The notes: generated by a model from the sequence alone, not told the origin. A stretch of 9,470 nt of DNA from an uncultured Rikenellaceae bacterium (GCA_910588925.1 CAJURV010000069.1:1-9470); one strand, 5' to 3'. Counted from the stretch's first letter, positions 1-7,403 are shown. Translations and numbers: made by a program.

Positions 1-487
1 GACCAATAAAGAACGCCGTAAGGCACATGTCCGAGCGAAGCGAGGGCAATCAAACACAATTCCGCCGTCCCATCCCGAGGAACGAGGGATGAGCGGGCCG
101 GAGCCTCCCCCAACGGAGGCCCGCGTAAGTATTAGCAATCATAGAACCTTTCCGCTTAAATCACTGCTGGGAATCGAAAGAGCTCCACGACTAAGCGGTC
201 CCCCGCAGGCTCCGTCCCTTGTGACTCTGGGCAATGTATCGCTAAACTCCATCTAACCATCTGGAATAGGAATTTTGTTAATTCCAACTGGGCGAGAAAG
301 TTCAGCCAATGCGCATACCATCAATCCAAAATGGGAATCATCGTCCCGCAAACGCCGCAAAACGCCGCAAAACATACTCCCCTCAACAAAAACCCGAGCA
401 AAACGAAAGCAATCAAATCCGCCCCGCTTCCCTGTTCCGCAGACTCCAGCACCTAAACATCACCCGCCTCAACCCCACAAAACCGAC
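1..487. other. Left intergenic region, no supported gene
   Basis: No recognisable protein or RNA gene is seen on either strand. Visible structure: an inverted repeat CATCCC (71-76)/GGGATG (86-91); a second one, GCGGGCC (93-99)/GGCCCGC (118-124), which competes with an inner GCCTCC/GGAGGC pairing; and a tandem 10-bp repeat aacgccgcaa at 351-370. One plus-strand frame is open from position 2 to a TAA at 254-256 (84 codons, proline- and arginine-rich). It has no family resemblance, and its openness may only reflect GC-rich sequence. Longer frames between 275 and 769 run into the reverse of prmA and are not credible genes. Confidence 0.6.
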
Positions 488-516
488 AAAAAAACGGGAG
501 ACCACTCCCCCGTTTT
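488..516 (-). terminator. Intrinsic terminator after prmA
   Basis: Read on the minus strand, an arm AAAACGGGGGAG (516-505) pairs with CTCCCGTTTT (500-491) around a short loop, with two unpaired G residues. A run of seven T (494-488) follows. It lies 36 bp beyond the prmA stop codon, which fits the end of the peptidase-prmA transcript. The A-rich arm opposite the T run could also give weaker termination of plus-strand transcripts. Confidence 0.75.
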
Positions 517-552
517 CATCAAATCAAATGCAACCGACATTCTGAACGATGT

Positions 553-1392
553 CTACACTCGCTCAAAAAGAATCGAATACCACCCGTCGCTATCGGTCCG
601 TTTCGACTCTCTAAAACCGAGCGACAAGGCCTTATCCGCCAAAATATCGCAATCGACGCCGAGAAACCCGCTGACAATCAGCCTGCCGCCCGGTGCCAAC
701 GAAGCCGCATACGCCGGCATGTCAGCAAGAAGAATATTACGGTTTATATTGGCCAATATAAGGTCGTAACGTCTACCGCCAATAAAAGCGGCATCGCCGA
801 GAGCCACATCCACTATGCCTGCCACGCCGTTATCGGCTACATTCTCCTTAGCATTCTCCGCAGCCCACTCGTCTATGTCCACGGCGTCTACATGACGGGC
901 GCCGCGTTTAGCCGCCAATATGGCAAGCACACCGGTACCGCTACCCATATCGAGCACATCGAGACCCTCTACATCTATCTCGAGAATATGCCGCAACATA
1001 AGACACGTGGTGGCGTGATGCCCCGTGCCGAACGACATCTTAGGCATTATAACCAAATCGTATGCGACATCGGGAGCCGAATGAAACGGCGCCCTCACCA
1101 CACAATCGTCACTGACCTCTATAGGGGAGAAGTCGGCCTCCCACACGCTGTTCCAGTCGATATCGTCCATATCGCACAGCTCCGTGTCGGCCTCGGGAGC
1201 TATCTCCCGACGGAACGCCTCGATCCGGTCCGAGTACTTGTCGTATTCGGCGAACGATATATACGCCGACAATGCATCTCCCTCCGGAGAGAAACTGTCG
1301 AACCCCATCTCCGCGAGCTCCGCCACCGCTATATCGCACCGCTCCTCGGTAGACGGAGTACGAAAATTTATTTTAAGCTCTTTGTACCTCAT
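553..1392 (-). CDS. prmA: Ribosomal protein L11 methyltransferase
   Basis: This 279-residue cytoplasmic enzyme is predicted to methylate ribosomal protein L11 using S-adenosylmethionine (SAM). Seen in the sequence: an N-terminal substrate-recognition part (about residues 1-95), the family signature FGTGHH at 121-126, and the glycine-rich SAM-binding motif VLDMGSGTGVL at 146-156. An acidic end of the next strand follows (AVDID, 170-174), then the LANINRNIL segment at 213-221, where family members have an N-[IP]-N type catalytic-loop motif. Length is normal for the family. The ATG start lies 7 bp after the stop of the upstream peptidase gene, so the two are probably co-transcribed. No strong Shine-Dalgarno sequence is visible, as is common in Bacteroidota. 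A clear terminator lies downstream. Assignment is firm from the motif set. Confidence 0.93.
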   Translation of the reverse strand: MRYKELKINFRTPSTEERCDIAVAELAEMGFDSFSPEGDALSAYISFAEYDKYSDRIEAFRREIAPEADTELCDMDDIDWNSVWEADFSPIEVSDDCVVRAPFHSAPDVAYDLVIMPKMSFGTGHHATTCLMLRHILEIDVEGLDVLDMGSGTGVLAILAAKRGARHVDAVDIDEWAAENAKENVADNGVAGIVDVALGDAAFIGGRRYDLILANINRNILLADMPAYAASLAPGGRLIVSGFLGVDCDILADKALSLGFRESKRTDSDGWYSILFERV

Positions 1393-1399
1393 GATCTAC

Positions 1400-2740
1400 T
1401 TACTCGTCGAGCCATGACTGGAGTATGGTCCACGCACGTTCGCGCTGCTCCTCGGGCATGGTGTTTATGCGTGTAGAGTGGCTGCCGCCGGGCTGCACGA
1501 ACTTGTGCATGTTCTTCTTGTTATAGAACAAATAGTCCTCCGGAGCGGCCGCCGTCCAAGGATCCGTCTCGCCGTAAACGAACAGCATCTTGGGGTCGTT
1601 GTCTTTGAGAAAACGATAAATAAGCAGGTGCAGGGTATCGTCGAACTCTATATCCTTGGCATCCTCAGGGAGGAACAGGTCGTGCAGATAACCGCGCGTG
1701 TCTTTGACTACGAGCAGGTCCTGCAGGTAAGAGGTGTCGTAGCCGTAATAACCGAGCTCCCGGGCCGCCTGAACGAAAAACGGCGTAGTAGACGGAACGA
1801 CGAAATAGTCGGGACCGGCCACCTTCATAAGATGGGCGAACAACTCCTCATCTGTGGTATTTTCATCTACATCCATCACCTCGGTGCCCCACTGGTTGAG
1901 CGCGAACGGATATTCGAGCACGCAAAAATCGAGCAGGCTGTCGGGCGACAACACCGACGCATCGTAACCCTTGTCGGCAATGAACGCCTCGAGCATGGGT
2001 GTCATCACGGCGCGGCGTTCGAGCACCTCACGCTGCAGAGCACGTGTCTTGGCCTTATGGTCGTCGTCGCCTATATCGCTTATGAACGGCTCATGGCGTC
2101 CGTCCTCCACATCGAAACACACGGGGCCCACGTAAGGCACTGAGAAATCCACGTCATCGGGGTAGAAGGCACGGTAAATCATGGTGTTCTGTCCCCCTTT
2201 GCTTATGCCTGTAGATATCCACTTGCCGGGATATATGGTACGCATGAGCGTGTTGATGGCGTGCAGATCTGCCGCCTCCTGCTCGCCGGTCATATATGTC
2301 CAGTCGCACGGATCGGGCGTAGACTCGTCGAAGTAGCGATGCTCCACTATTATCTGGTTGGTATTGAAGCGATCGGATATCTCCTCGCGGTGACGTGCCA
2401 CCTCGCCGTATTTGGCCGCATACCCCTCTGCTACCATGAGGGTAGGACGGTCGAAACCGGCGTGAGAGACATAGAAACGTTGCGTGAAAGTACCTTTGGA
2501 GGGATCTTTATGATCCACCGGCTGTGTTATCTTCACGCGATAACGCTCCAAGAAACGTTCGGTGCCCACTTTATCCACCGAGACCACCCCGGGCAACGCC
2601 TCGAGTTTGACACACAGCTCGCTCGCAGGAGCCTGCGCACTTTTCTTTACGGACCTGTCGAGAGGCTCCGACGCCCATGTAACGACCGTCGCCGAGAACA
2701 ACGCGACCGTCACGATAAGAATGTTACGTAAGATTTTCAT
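1400..2740 (-). CDS. Secreted S37/PS-10-type serine peptidase
   Basis: A 446-residue alpha/beta-hydrolase resembling the S37 (PS-10) tripeptidyl aminopeptidase family. It begins with a signal peptide (charged MKILRN, hydrophobic stretch to about residue 21, likely cleavage near TWA-S at 23/24), so it should act in the periplasm or outside the cell. Seen: the nucleophile elbow GISKGGQ with Ser180, an EHRYFDES segment at 133-140 near the likely oxyanion region, FVYGETDPW with Asp393, and PGGSHSTRI with His421. These give a plausible Ser-Asp-His triad. In this family the product releases short peptides from the N-terminus of substrates; the exact specificity here is inferred. A longer frame with a GTG start at 2803 exists, but the ATG at 2740 begins directly with the signal peptide and the predicted promoter leaves almost no room for the upstream start. 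It is followed closely by prmA, whose housekeeping role looks unrelated. Confidence 0.82.
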   Translation of the reverse strand: MKILRNILIVTVALFSATVVTWASEPLDRSVKKSAQAPASELCVKLEALPGVVSVDKVGTERFLERYRVKITQPVDHKDPSKGTFTQRFYVSHAGFDRPTLMVAEGYAAKYGEVARHREEISDRFNTNQIIVEHRYFDESTPDPCDWTYMTGEQEAADLHAINTLMRTIYPGKWISTGISKGGQNTMIYRAFYPDDVDFSVPYVGPVCFDVEDGRHEPFISDIGDDDHKAKTRALQREVLERRAVMTPMLEAFIADKGYDASVLSPDSLLDFCVLEYPFALNQWGTEVMDVDENTTDEELFAHLMKVAGPDYFVVPSTTPFFVQAARELGYYGYDTSYLQDLLVVKDTRGYLHDLFLPEDAKDIEFDDTLHLLIYRFLKDNDPKMLFVYGETDPWTAAAPEDYLFYNKKNMHKFVQPGGSHSTRINTMPEEQRERAWTILQSWLDE

Positions 2741-2811
2741 TTCTATAGAATATTGATTCGTACCTTGATTACAACGACCGCTACATGACTTCTCTACGGC
2801 CACTGTTCATG

Positions 2812-2844
2812 CAAAGATAACCAAAATGTCTGAATAGGTTGCAA
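2812..2844 (-). promoter_or_regulatory. Bacteroidota-type promoter for peptidase-prmA
   Basis: On the minus strand the -7 element TATCTTTG (2819-2812) matches TAnnTTTG. A TTGC (2844-2841) sits 21 bp upstream as a -33 element. Transcription would start near 2805, giving a leader of about 65 nt before the ATG at 2740. This supports choosing that start over the GTG at 2803. Called from consensus and spacing only. Confidence 0.6.
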
Positions 2845-2898
2845 TTTGCAAGGCGGGCATTATCCGGAAAGCGACGCTAAAATATCCGTTTCTCCAAA

Positions 2899-2929
2899 TT
2901 GCTTTTATCGTCATTAAACGCTACATTTG
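2899..2929 (+). promoter_or_regulatory. Bacteroidota-type promoter for ispG cluster
   Basis: The -7 element TACATTTG (2922-2929) matches TAnnTTTG exactly, and a TTG (2899-2901) lies 20 bp upstream as the -33 element. The predicted transcription start is near 2936. A TTG codon at 2927 that could extend ispG upstream is therefore part of the promoter, and the ATG at 2990 is the likely start, with a leader of about 54 nt. Confidence 0.65.
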
Positions 2930-2989
2930 CACGAGGATAACCGGCAGGCCCGGTTCATCCGCATATACGAAACACGATACCATCCCGCC

Positions 2990-4642
2990 ATGTACAAGTT
3001 CTGCGAATCGCTTTTCCGTTACCGTCGCCGCCAGTGCCGCACCGTGAATATCGGCAAAGTCAGGATAGGCTCGGACCATCCGGTGGCCGTACAGTCGATG
3101 TGTACCACCGACACCCTCGACACGGGCGGCTCCGTAGCGCAGGCCATAGCCATAGCCGACGCCGGCGGAGAGATAATACGCTACACGGCACAGGGCAGGT
3201 CGCAGGCCGAGAATCTGCGCAATATCAGAGACGAGTTGCGAAAAAAGGGCTACGACACCCCCTTGGTGGCCGACATACACTTCAACCCCGCAGCCGCCGA
3301 GATAGCGGCCCGCAACGTGGAAAAGGTGCGTATCAACCCCGGCAACTTCATTGATGGACGCGCCACCCTAAGCGGCGTGGAATACAGCGACGAGGAGTAC
3401 GAAGCAGAGCTGAAACGGCTCGACGATAAATTCACCGAACTATTGAATATATGCCGCGATCACGGCACGGCCCTGCGAATAGGGGTCAACCACGGTTCGC
3501 TCTCCGACCGCATCATGTCGCGTTACGGCGACACCGTAGAGGGTATGGTGGCTTCGGCCATGGAGTTCCTGTCGATATGCCGCAGAGAGAGATTCGACAA
3601 TGTTGTGGTATCAATGAAGTCGAGCAACACGCAGGTGATGGTGCGCGCCTACCGCATGATGGCCGCCGCAATGTCCGACGAGGGCATGGACTATCCGTTG
3701 CATCTGGGTGTCACCGAAGCGGGAGAGGGCGAAGACGGGCGTATACGCTCGGCCGTAGGCATAGGGGCTTTGATGGCCGACGGACTCGGAGACACTATAC
3801 GAGTATCGCTGACCGAGGCCCCCGAAGCGGAGATACCGGTAGCCATGCGGCTCGTAGAGATAATGGCCGAACGCGAAGGCCACGACGCCATCCCCGAACA
3901 GCCGACCGACACATACGCTCCGTACGATTACCGTCGCCGACCGAGCGTAGCAAAAGACGGCATAGGAGGCGACAACCCCATAGCGGTGCTCTGCTCGCCT
4001 CCAGAAGGCAGCGTGGTGCTGACACTATCCGACCTGACCGACGAAAGGCTGTCGAGACTCAAAGCCGACGGCACCGTAATAGTGGCAGAGAGCCGCAACG
4101 CCAACCCCACGGCCGAATTGCGCGCGTTTTTCATGCGTCTGGACAATTACGGCATACACAACCCGGTGATAATATCGCGCCGTTACGGTCACATGTCGTC
4201 CGACGAACTCGCGCTACGGGCGGCGGCCGATTGCGGAGGGCTATTCATCGACGGCTATGGCGACGGGCTCATAATAGACGGCGAGGGACACGACCGTGCC
4301 GAATGCGAACGTCTCGCTTACGGCATACTACAGGCCGCACGAGTAAGATTCACACGCACCGAATATATATCGTGTCCCGGATGCGGCCGTACGCTCTTCG
4401 CTCTCGGCGACACCTTACGCCGCGTAAAAGAGGCCACCGCAGGGCTGAAAGGGCTTAAGATAGCGGTGATGGGGTGCATAGTGAACGGTCCGGGAGAGAT
4501 GGCCGACGCCGACTACGGGTATGTAGGCGCAGGCCCGGGACGCATAACCCTATACAAAGGCAAAAAGCCTGTAAAGACCATCCCCGAGAAGAGGGCCATA
4601 GACGAGCTTATAGCCTTGCTCAGAGACAACGACGAGCTATGA
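2990..4642 (+). CDS. ispG: 4-hydroxy-3-methylbut-2-enyl diphosphate synthase (IspG/GcpE)
   Basis: A 550-residue cytoplasmic iron-sulfur enzyme of the MEP pathway, which reductively converts the cyclic diphosphate MEcPP to HMBPP for isoprenoid synthesis. Seen: an N-terminal TIM-barrel part (about residues 15-290) with typical segments such as VAVQSM, LVADIHF, VRINPGNF and LRIGVNHGSL. A middle inserted domain spans about 290-455, and a C-terminal iron-sulfur domain carries CPGC (Cys462, Cys465) and MGCIVNGPGE (Cys496, Glu503). These are the three 4Fe-4S ligands and the conserved glutamate. The three-domain form is known from Bacteroidota, chlamydiae and plants; the E. coli type lacks the insert. 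At 550 residues it seems shorter than the roughly 600 I expect for Bacteroidota, with the insert apparently trimmed. The start at ATG 2990 is chosen because the longer TTG form begins inside the promoter. Its TGA overlaps the next ATG. Confidence 0.95.
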   Translation: MYKFCESLFRYRRRQCRTVNIGKVRIGSDHPVAVQSMCTTDTLDTGGSVAQAIAIADAGGEIIRYTAQGRSQAENLRNIRDELRKKGYDTPLVADIHFNPAAAEIAARNVEKVRINPGNFIDGRATLSGVEYSDEEYEAELKRLDDKFTELLNICRDHGTALRIGVNHGSLSDRIMSRYGDTVEGMVASAMEFLSICRRERFDNVVVSMKSSNTQVMVRAYRMMAAAMSDEGMDYPLHLGVTEAGEGEDGRIRSAVGIGALMADGLGDTIRVSLTEAPEAEIPVAMRLVEIMAEREGHDAIPEQPTDTYAPYDYRRRPSVAKDGIGGDNPIAVLCSPPEGSVVLTLSDLTDERLSRLKADGTVIVAESRNANPTAELRAFFMRLDNYGIHNPVIISRRYGHMSSDELALRAAADCGGLFIDGYGDGLIIDGEGHDRAECERLAYGILQAARVRFTRTEYISCPGCGRTLFALGDTLRRVKEATAGLKGLKIAVMGCIVNGPGEMADADYGYVGAGPGRITLYKGKKPVKTIPEKRAIDELIALLRDNDEL

Positions 4643-5256
4643 TACTGTTATCTACCGCATATCTGGCACCGATAGAGCAATACTCGTTGTTGCTATCCGG
4701 CGAGCAGTGCATGTTCGACCTCAACGAGAGCTACCCAAAGCAGAGCTATCGCAACCGTTGCCGCATCATGACCCGCGACGGAGCGGTGACGCTCAGCGTG
4801 CCGGTAGTGAAACATCACTTCGCCAAAACGCTCACCCGCGATACCGAGATAGACTACTCCACCCCGTGGCAAAAACGCCACTGGCACTCGCTGACGGCCG
4901 CATATCGCAATTCTCCTTATTTCGACCACTACGAACATATCTTCGCCCCCTTCTACTCCCGCAGAGAAAGGTTTCTCGCAGACCTCAACGAGAAGCTGAT
5001 GACGGCGGTACTGGAGTGTATGGGAGCATCCGGCAAGGCGCTGTGGAGCTACGCCGACGACTTCATCCCGGCAGACAATCCGCACCGCGACATGCGTTTT
5101 GTCATCTCGCCCAAGCCGCGTCTTACCGCAAGCCGGGAACCCTACCGTGGGAGACCGTACTATCAGGTATTCTCCGACACAGTCCCTTTCCATCCCAACC
5201 TCTCCATAATAGACCTGTTGTTCTGCGAAGGTCCCGAATCGATCGACTACCTATAA
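4639..5256 (+). CDS. WbqC-family protein
   Basis: A 205-residue protein matching the WbqC-like family, which is widespread in Bacteroidota. Seen: the opening STAYLAPIEQYSLLL (about 5-19), the NESYPKQSYRNRC segment (about 29-41), the LSVPVVK strand, the IDYSTPWQKRHWHSL block and the YRNSPYFDHY block. The C-terminal part contains SIIDLLFCEGPESIDYL. Family members often sit in O-antigen or other polysaccharide loci, but no biochemical role is established to my knowledge. No signal peptide or membrane span is seen, so it is probably cytoplasmic. The ATG overlaps the ispG TGA (ATGA at 4639-4642), and the frame carries an earlier in-frame ATG at 4474 that lies inside ispG and is rejected. The overlap suggests translational coupling to ispG. 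Confidence 0.88.
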   Translation: MILLSTAYLAPIEQYSLLLSGEQCMFDLNESYPKQSYRNRCRIMTRDGAVTLSVPVVKHHFAKTLTRDTEIDYSTPWQKRHWHSLTAAYRNSPYFDHYEHIFAPFYSRRERFLADLNEKLMTAVLECMGASGKALWSYADDFIPADNPHRDMRFVISPKPRLTASREPYRGRPYYQVFSDTVPFHPNLSIIDLLFCEGPESIDYL

Positions 5257-5266
5257 ACCCCATATC

Positions 5267-5863
5267 ATGAATAACGAAAATACATACACAGTAAAAAAGA
5301 CACGCAAGGGCGATCCCCGCTTCCCCTACCGGCTCAGCCGCTTCTGCCGGTGGACCACCCTCGCCGTATCGTTGCTCTTTGCCGCCGTATTCATCTATCT
5401 GCTACGTTCGAGTAGCGGCACCTATCTATCGGCATGGTTTCTAAGCCTGACGATAGCGGTGGCGGCACTCTTCGTCATATCGTTCCCGCGCAACATAGTG
5501 GTGACCGACACCGACTTGGTGATATACGGCATACTCGAGGCCACCTACATAAGCCTCGGCGACATAAAACGCATACACACGGTATCGCGCCGCCGCATCA
5601 GGACGGTTATACCGGCGATAGGCAGCTACGGCTTCGGCGGTTACTACGGCTACTATTTCGACCTGCGGGCCTTGCGTGTGATACGCCTGTTCGCCACGCG
5701 CCTCGATGGACTCGTAATGGTCCAGACCGTGTACGACGACCGCATACTACTCAGTTGCGAAGCCGCCGACAAGCTGATAGCCCTGGTCAAGAGCCGCATG
5801 CAGGACAACGCCCTCTTCGACGGATCGGCAGGTGCCGCCGAGGCCGAGGAGAACGACGACTGA
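5267..5863 (+). CDS. Two-helix membrane protein with bacterial PH-like domain
   Basis: A 198-residue protein with no export signal but two hydrophobic helices (about residues 30-47 and 55-73) separated by a short loop. After them comes a beta-rich domain (about 74-175). Its features (NIVVTDTDLVIYG, a basic stretch with SRRRIRT, the glycine/tyrosine run GSYGFGGYYGYYFD at 119-132, and an ILLSCEAADKLIALVK final helix) resemble bacterial PH domains. Such proteins are usually inner-membrane proteins with the PH-like domain in the cytoplasm; their partners are mostly unknown. The tail is acidic and alanine-rich. The ATG lies 10 bp after the WbqC stop, so it belongs to the ispG-wbqC transcript. The role is not predictable from context. 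The domain call rests on pattern recognition. Confidence 0.72.
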   Translation: MNNENTYTVKKTRKGDPRFPYRLSRFCRWTTLAVSLLFAAVFIYLLRSSSGTYLSAWFLSLTIAVAALFVISFPRNIVVTDTDLVIYGILEATYISLGDIKRIHTVSRRRIRTVIPAIGSYGFGGYYGYYFDLRALRVIRLFATRLDGLVMVQTVYDDRILLSCEAADKLIALVKSRMQDNALFDGSAGAAEAEENDD

Positions 5864-5870
5864 CCGTTTC

Positions 5871-5933
5871 TAAGCCTAGAGCAGAAACAAATGGGATTTG
5901 ATTATGCCGAGGCGAGAAAACGCCTGCATCAAA
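5871..5933 (+). repeat. 63-bp dispersed repeat, copy A
   Basis: It begins TAAGCCTAGAGC and ends CTGCATCAAA, just after the PH-like gene and 27 bp before the outer-membrane protein ATG. It matches copy B (7034-7096, opposite strand) at 58 of 63 positions without gaps. Its centre can fold as CAAAT (5888-5892), loop GGG, ATTTG (5896-5900), with further partial pairing of GCA/TGC and flanking GCC/GGC. No frame across it looks like a real gene, although an ORF beginning at 5898 runs through it into the next gene. Confidence 0.8.
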
Positions 5934-5960
5934 ACAAACTTTTTTGTAACTACCATCCCG

Positions 5961-7025
5961 ATGAACAGATTCGTACTCACCGCACTATTATCCGTATTAT
6001 CGCTTTCGGCCTCGGCGCAGAACTTCGCCTACAGGCTCCGATTCGACACCTATTTCGATAACCTGGAGAGCAGCGAGCCGTGGCAACCGACACGCACGTT
6101 ATTCGCAGTGAAGCTATCACCCGAGGTGGGGTTGCAACTGGGCGGCGGCCACTCGTTCATGGCAGGGGCGCACCTCACGCAAGACCTCGGCGACACGTTG
6201 CTGACAAAGGCACAGGCATCGGTATATTACCGCTACATGGGTAAACGCTTGGGAGCCTTGGCCGGCAGCTTCTCGCGAAAATTCTCCGTAAGCGAATACC
6301 CGCTCACATTCTTCGACAACGACTGGAGCTTCTACAACGAGAACATAAACGGCCTGATGCTCCAATACCGCAACAGAAAAGGCACCGGACACGTAGAGTT
6401 CTTCGTCGACTGGCAGGGACAGAGCCAGAAATTCCGCATAGACGAGTTCATGCTCGTGGCCTCTACGCGTTACGCTTTCTTCGACAGACTGTTGATATTG
6501 GATGCAGCGGGACTGTTGAGCCACTTCAAGAACGACTACGTTTTAGGTGGCGACTGTTATCTGCTCGAAAGGGCTTACTACAACATAGCGCTCTCTACCG
6601 ACCTCCACAAACTGATGCCCGAGATGGACCGGTTTCAGATAGGCTTCGGCACGCTCTCTTCCATGGAGCACAAACGGTTTCTCGAGACAGAGAGCAAATG
6701 GCGGCACAATATAGGTTTTCAGGCCGACATCGACTTGCGATGGAGATGGATAGGTCTCAAAAACAGCTTTTATTTCGGCGACGGACAACAGACATTTTAC
6801 GAACAATACGGCAGTCGCATCTACTCCGGCTCACCACTATACCGCTCGGGACGCTACAACCGTACCGACATATACGGTAGCTGGAGCAAGAAATTCCTTA
6901 CCATACGCGGCGATATAGTCCTGCACGCCGTAAAGGGGCAGGTGGCTAACCAAGAGACACTTACCCTATCGCTTAATCTGCATCAGATGTTCGTGAAGAG
7001 AAAGTTAGTCGACATAGGGTATTAA
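5961..7025 (+). CDS. Predicted outer-membrane beta-barrel protein, unknown function
   Basis: A 354-residue exported protein I cannot assign to a named family. It has a clear signal peptide (MNRFVLTALLSVLSLSASAQ, cleavage about 20/21). The rest alternates short amphipathic strands rich in aromatic residues with polar turns. Examples are AQASVYYRYMG (84-94), GLMLQYRNRKGTGHVEFFV (131-149), RFQIGFGT (224-231), RWRWIGLKNSFYFGDG (260-275) and the closing ETLTLSLNLHQMFV (332-345). It ends in an aromatic residue (Tyr354). This pattern fits an outer-membrane barrel of roughly 12-16 strands; the strand number is an estimate. No plug domain or TonB box is visible. An in-frame ATG at 5898 lies within repeat A and would put 21 residues before the signal peptide, so ATG 5961 is preferred. 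The gene sits between two inverted copies of a 63-bp repeat. It may be read from the ispG transcript; no clear promoter of its own is visible. Confidence 0.7.
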   Translation: MNRFVLTALLSVLSLSASAQNFAYRLRFDTYFDNLESSEPWQPTRTLFAVKLSPEVGLQLGGGHSFMAGAHLTQDLGDTLLTKAQASVYYRYMGKRLGALAGSFSRKFSVSEYPLTFFDNDWSFYNENINGLMLQYRNRKGTGHVEFFVDWQGQSQKFRIDEFMLVASTRYAFFDRLLILDAAGLLSHFKNDYVLGGDCYLLERAYYNIALSTDLHKLMPEMDRFQIGFGTLSSMEHKRFLETESKWRHNIGFQADIDLRWRWIGLKNSFYFGDGQQTFYEQYGSRIYSGSPLYRSGRYNRTDIYGSWSKKFLTIRGDIVLHAVKGQVANQETLTLSLNLHQMFVKRKLVDIGY

Positions 7026-7033
7026 CTGTTCGC

Positions 7034-7096
7034 TTTGATGCAGACGTTTTCTCGCCTCGGCATAACCAAATTTCATTTGTTTCTGCTCTCGGCTTA
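7034..7096 (-). repeat. 63-bp dispersed repeat, copy B
   Basis: Inverted relative to copy A and starting 8 bp after the stop of the outer-membrane protein gene. Read on the minus strand it begins TAAGCCGAGAGC and ends CTGCATCAAA. The five differences from copy A fall at the seventh base, two loop bases (GG to AA), one base after the stem, and one near the end. The five-base CAAAT/ATTTG stem is unchanged (plus-strand 7067-7071 and 7075-7079), with loop GAA on the minus strand. Confidence 0.8.
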
Positions 7097-7353
7097 TCGA
7101 AAACGTTACCAAACGATAGGAATGTATACATTTTTACGACATTGTAACTTCTACGGGCTATGTACGTTTTATAAAAGGAAAACGACCGAAATTTACGCAT
7201 GCCTCCAAGGAGCTCCACAGCACCGATAACATCATGATAACCAAAAACATAGCGACATTCTCATAAGATTATCGTGAGGAGATTAGCACCCCATCGGGAA
7301 CAGGTGTACGGCATAAAAATCACAAATTACAACATACTCTAACTATTTTTTAT
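7097..7353. other. Intergenic region between outer-membrane and C25-like genes
   Basis: No gene is supported here. A 64-codon plus frame and an 81-codon minus frame cross this stretch, but both run through repeat B and show no family features. A perfect 12-bp palindrome AATGTATACATT lies at 7121-7132 and is followed by a short T run. A weak inverted repeat CGTTTT (7165-7170)/AAAACG (7179-7184) follows. No strong intrinsic terminator for the upstream gene is seen. AT content rises towards the downstream promoter. Confidence 0.5.
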
Positions 7354-7361
7354 TACATTTG
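7354..7361 (+). promoter_or_regulatory. Promoter -7 element for the C25-like gene
   Basis: TACATTTG matches the Bacteroidota TAnnTTTG element and is identical to that before ispG. No convincing TTG-type -33 element is found at the normal 19-21 bp spacing, so the promoter may be weak or activator-dependent (inference). The expected transcript start near 7368 gives a leader of about 36 nt to the ATG at 7404 and excludes the TTG at 7359 as a start. Confidence 0.5.
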
Positions 7362-7403
7362 GAACCGAAATCACGCAATTTAATTTCACTCATCACTTTA
7401 ACC

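Noticed and set aside
2..256. An 84-codon plus-strand frame open from the left edge, a possible gene end
   Set aside because: It is low-complexity (proline and arginine rich), crosses two strong hairpins, matches no family, and may be open only because the DNA is GC-rich.
275..769. 164-codon plus-strand frame
   Set aside because: It overlaps the end of prmA and its terminator on the other strand. The product is a proline/lysine-rich string without domain features.
3451..4458. 335-codon plus-strand frame inside ispG
   Set aside because: It lies wholly within the well-supported ispG in another frame and is arginine/histidine rich, as expected of an out-of-frame reading of GC-rich coding DNA.
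5898..5960. Upstream ATG extension of the outer-membrane protein
   Set aside because: The extra 21 residues come mostly from the end of repeat A and would bury the signal peptide.
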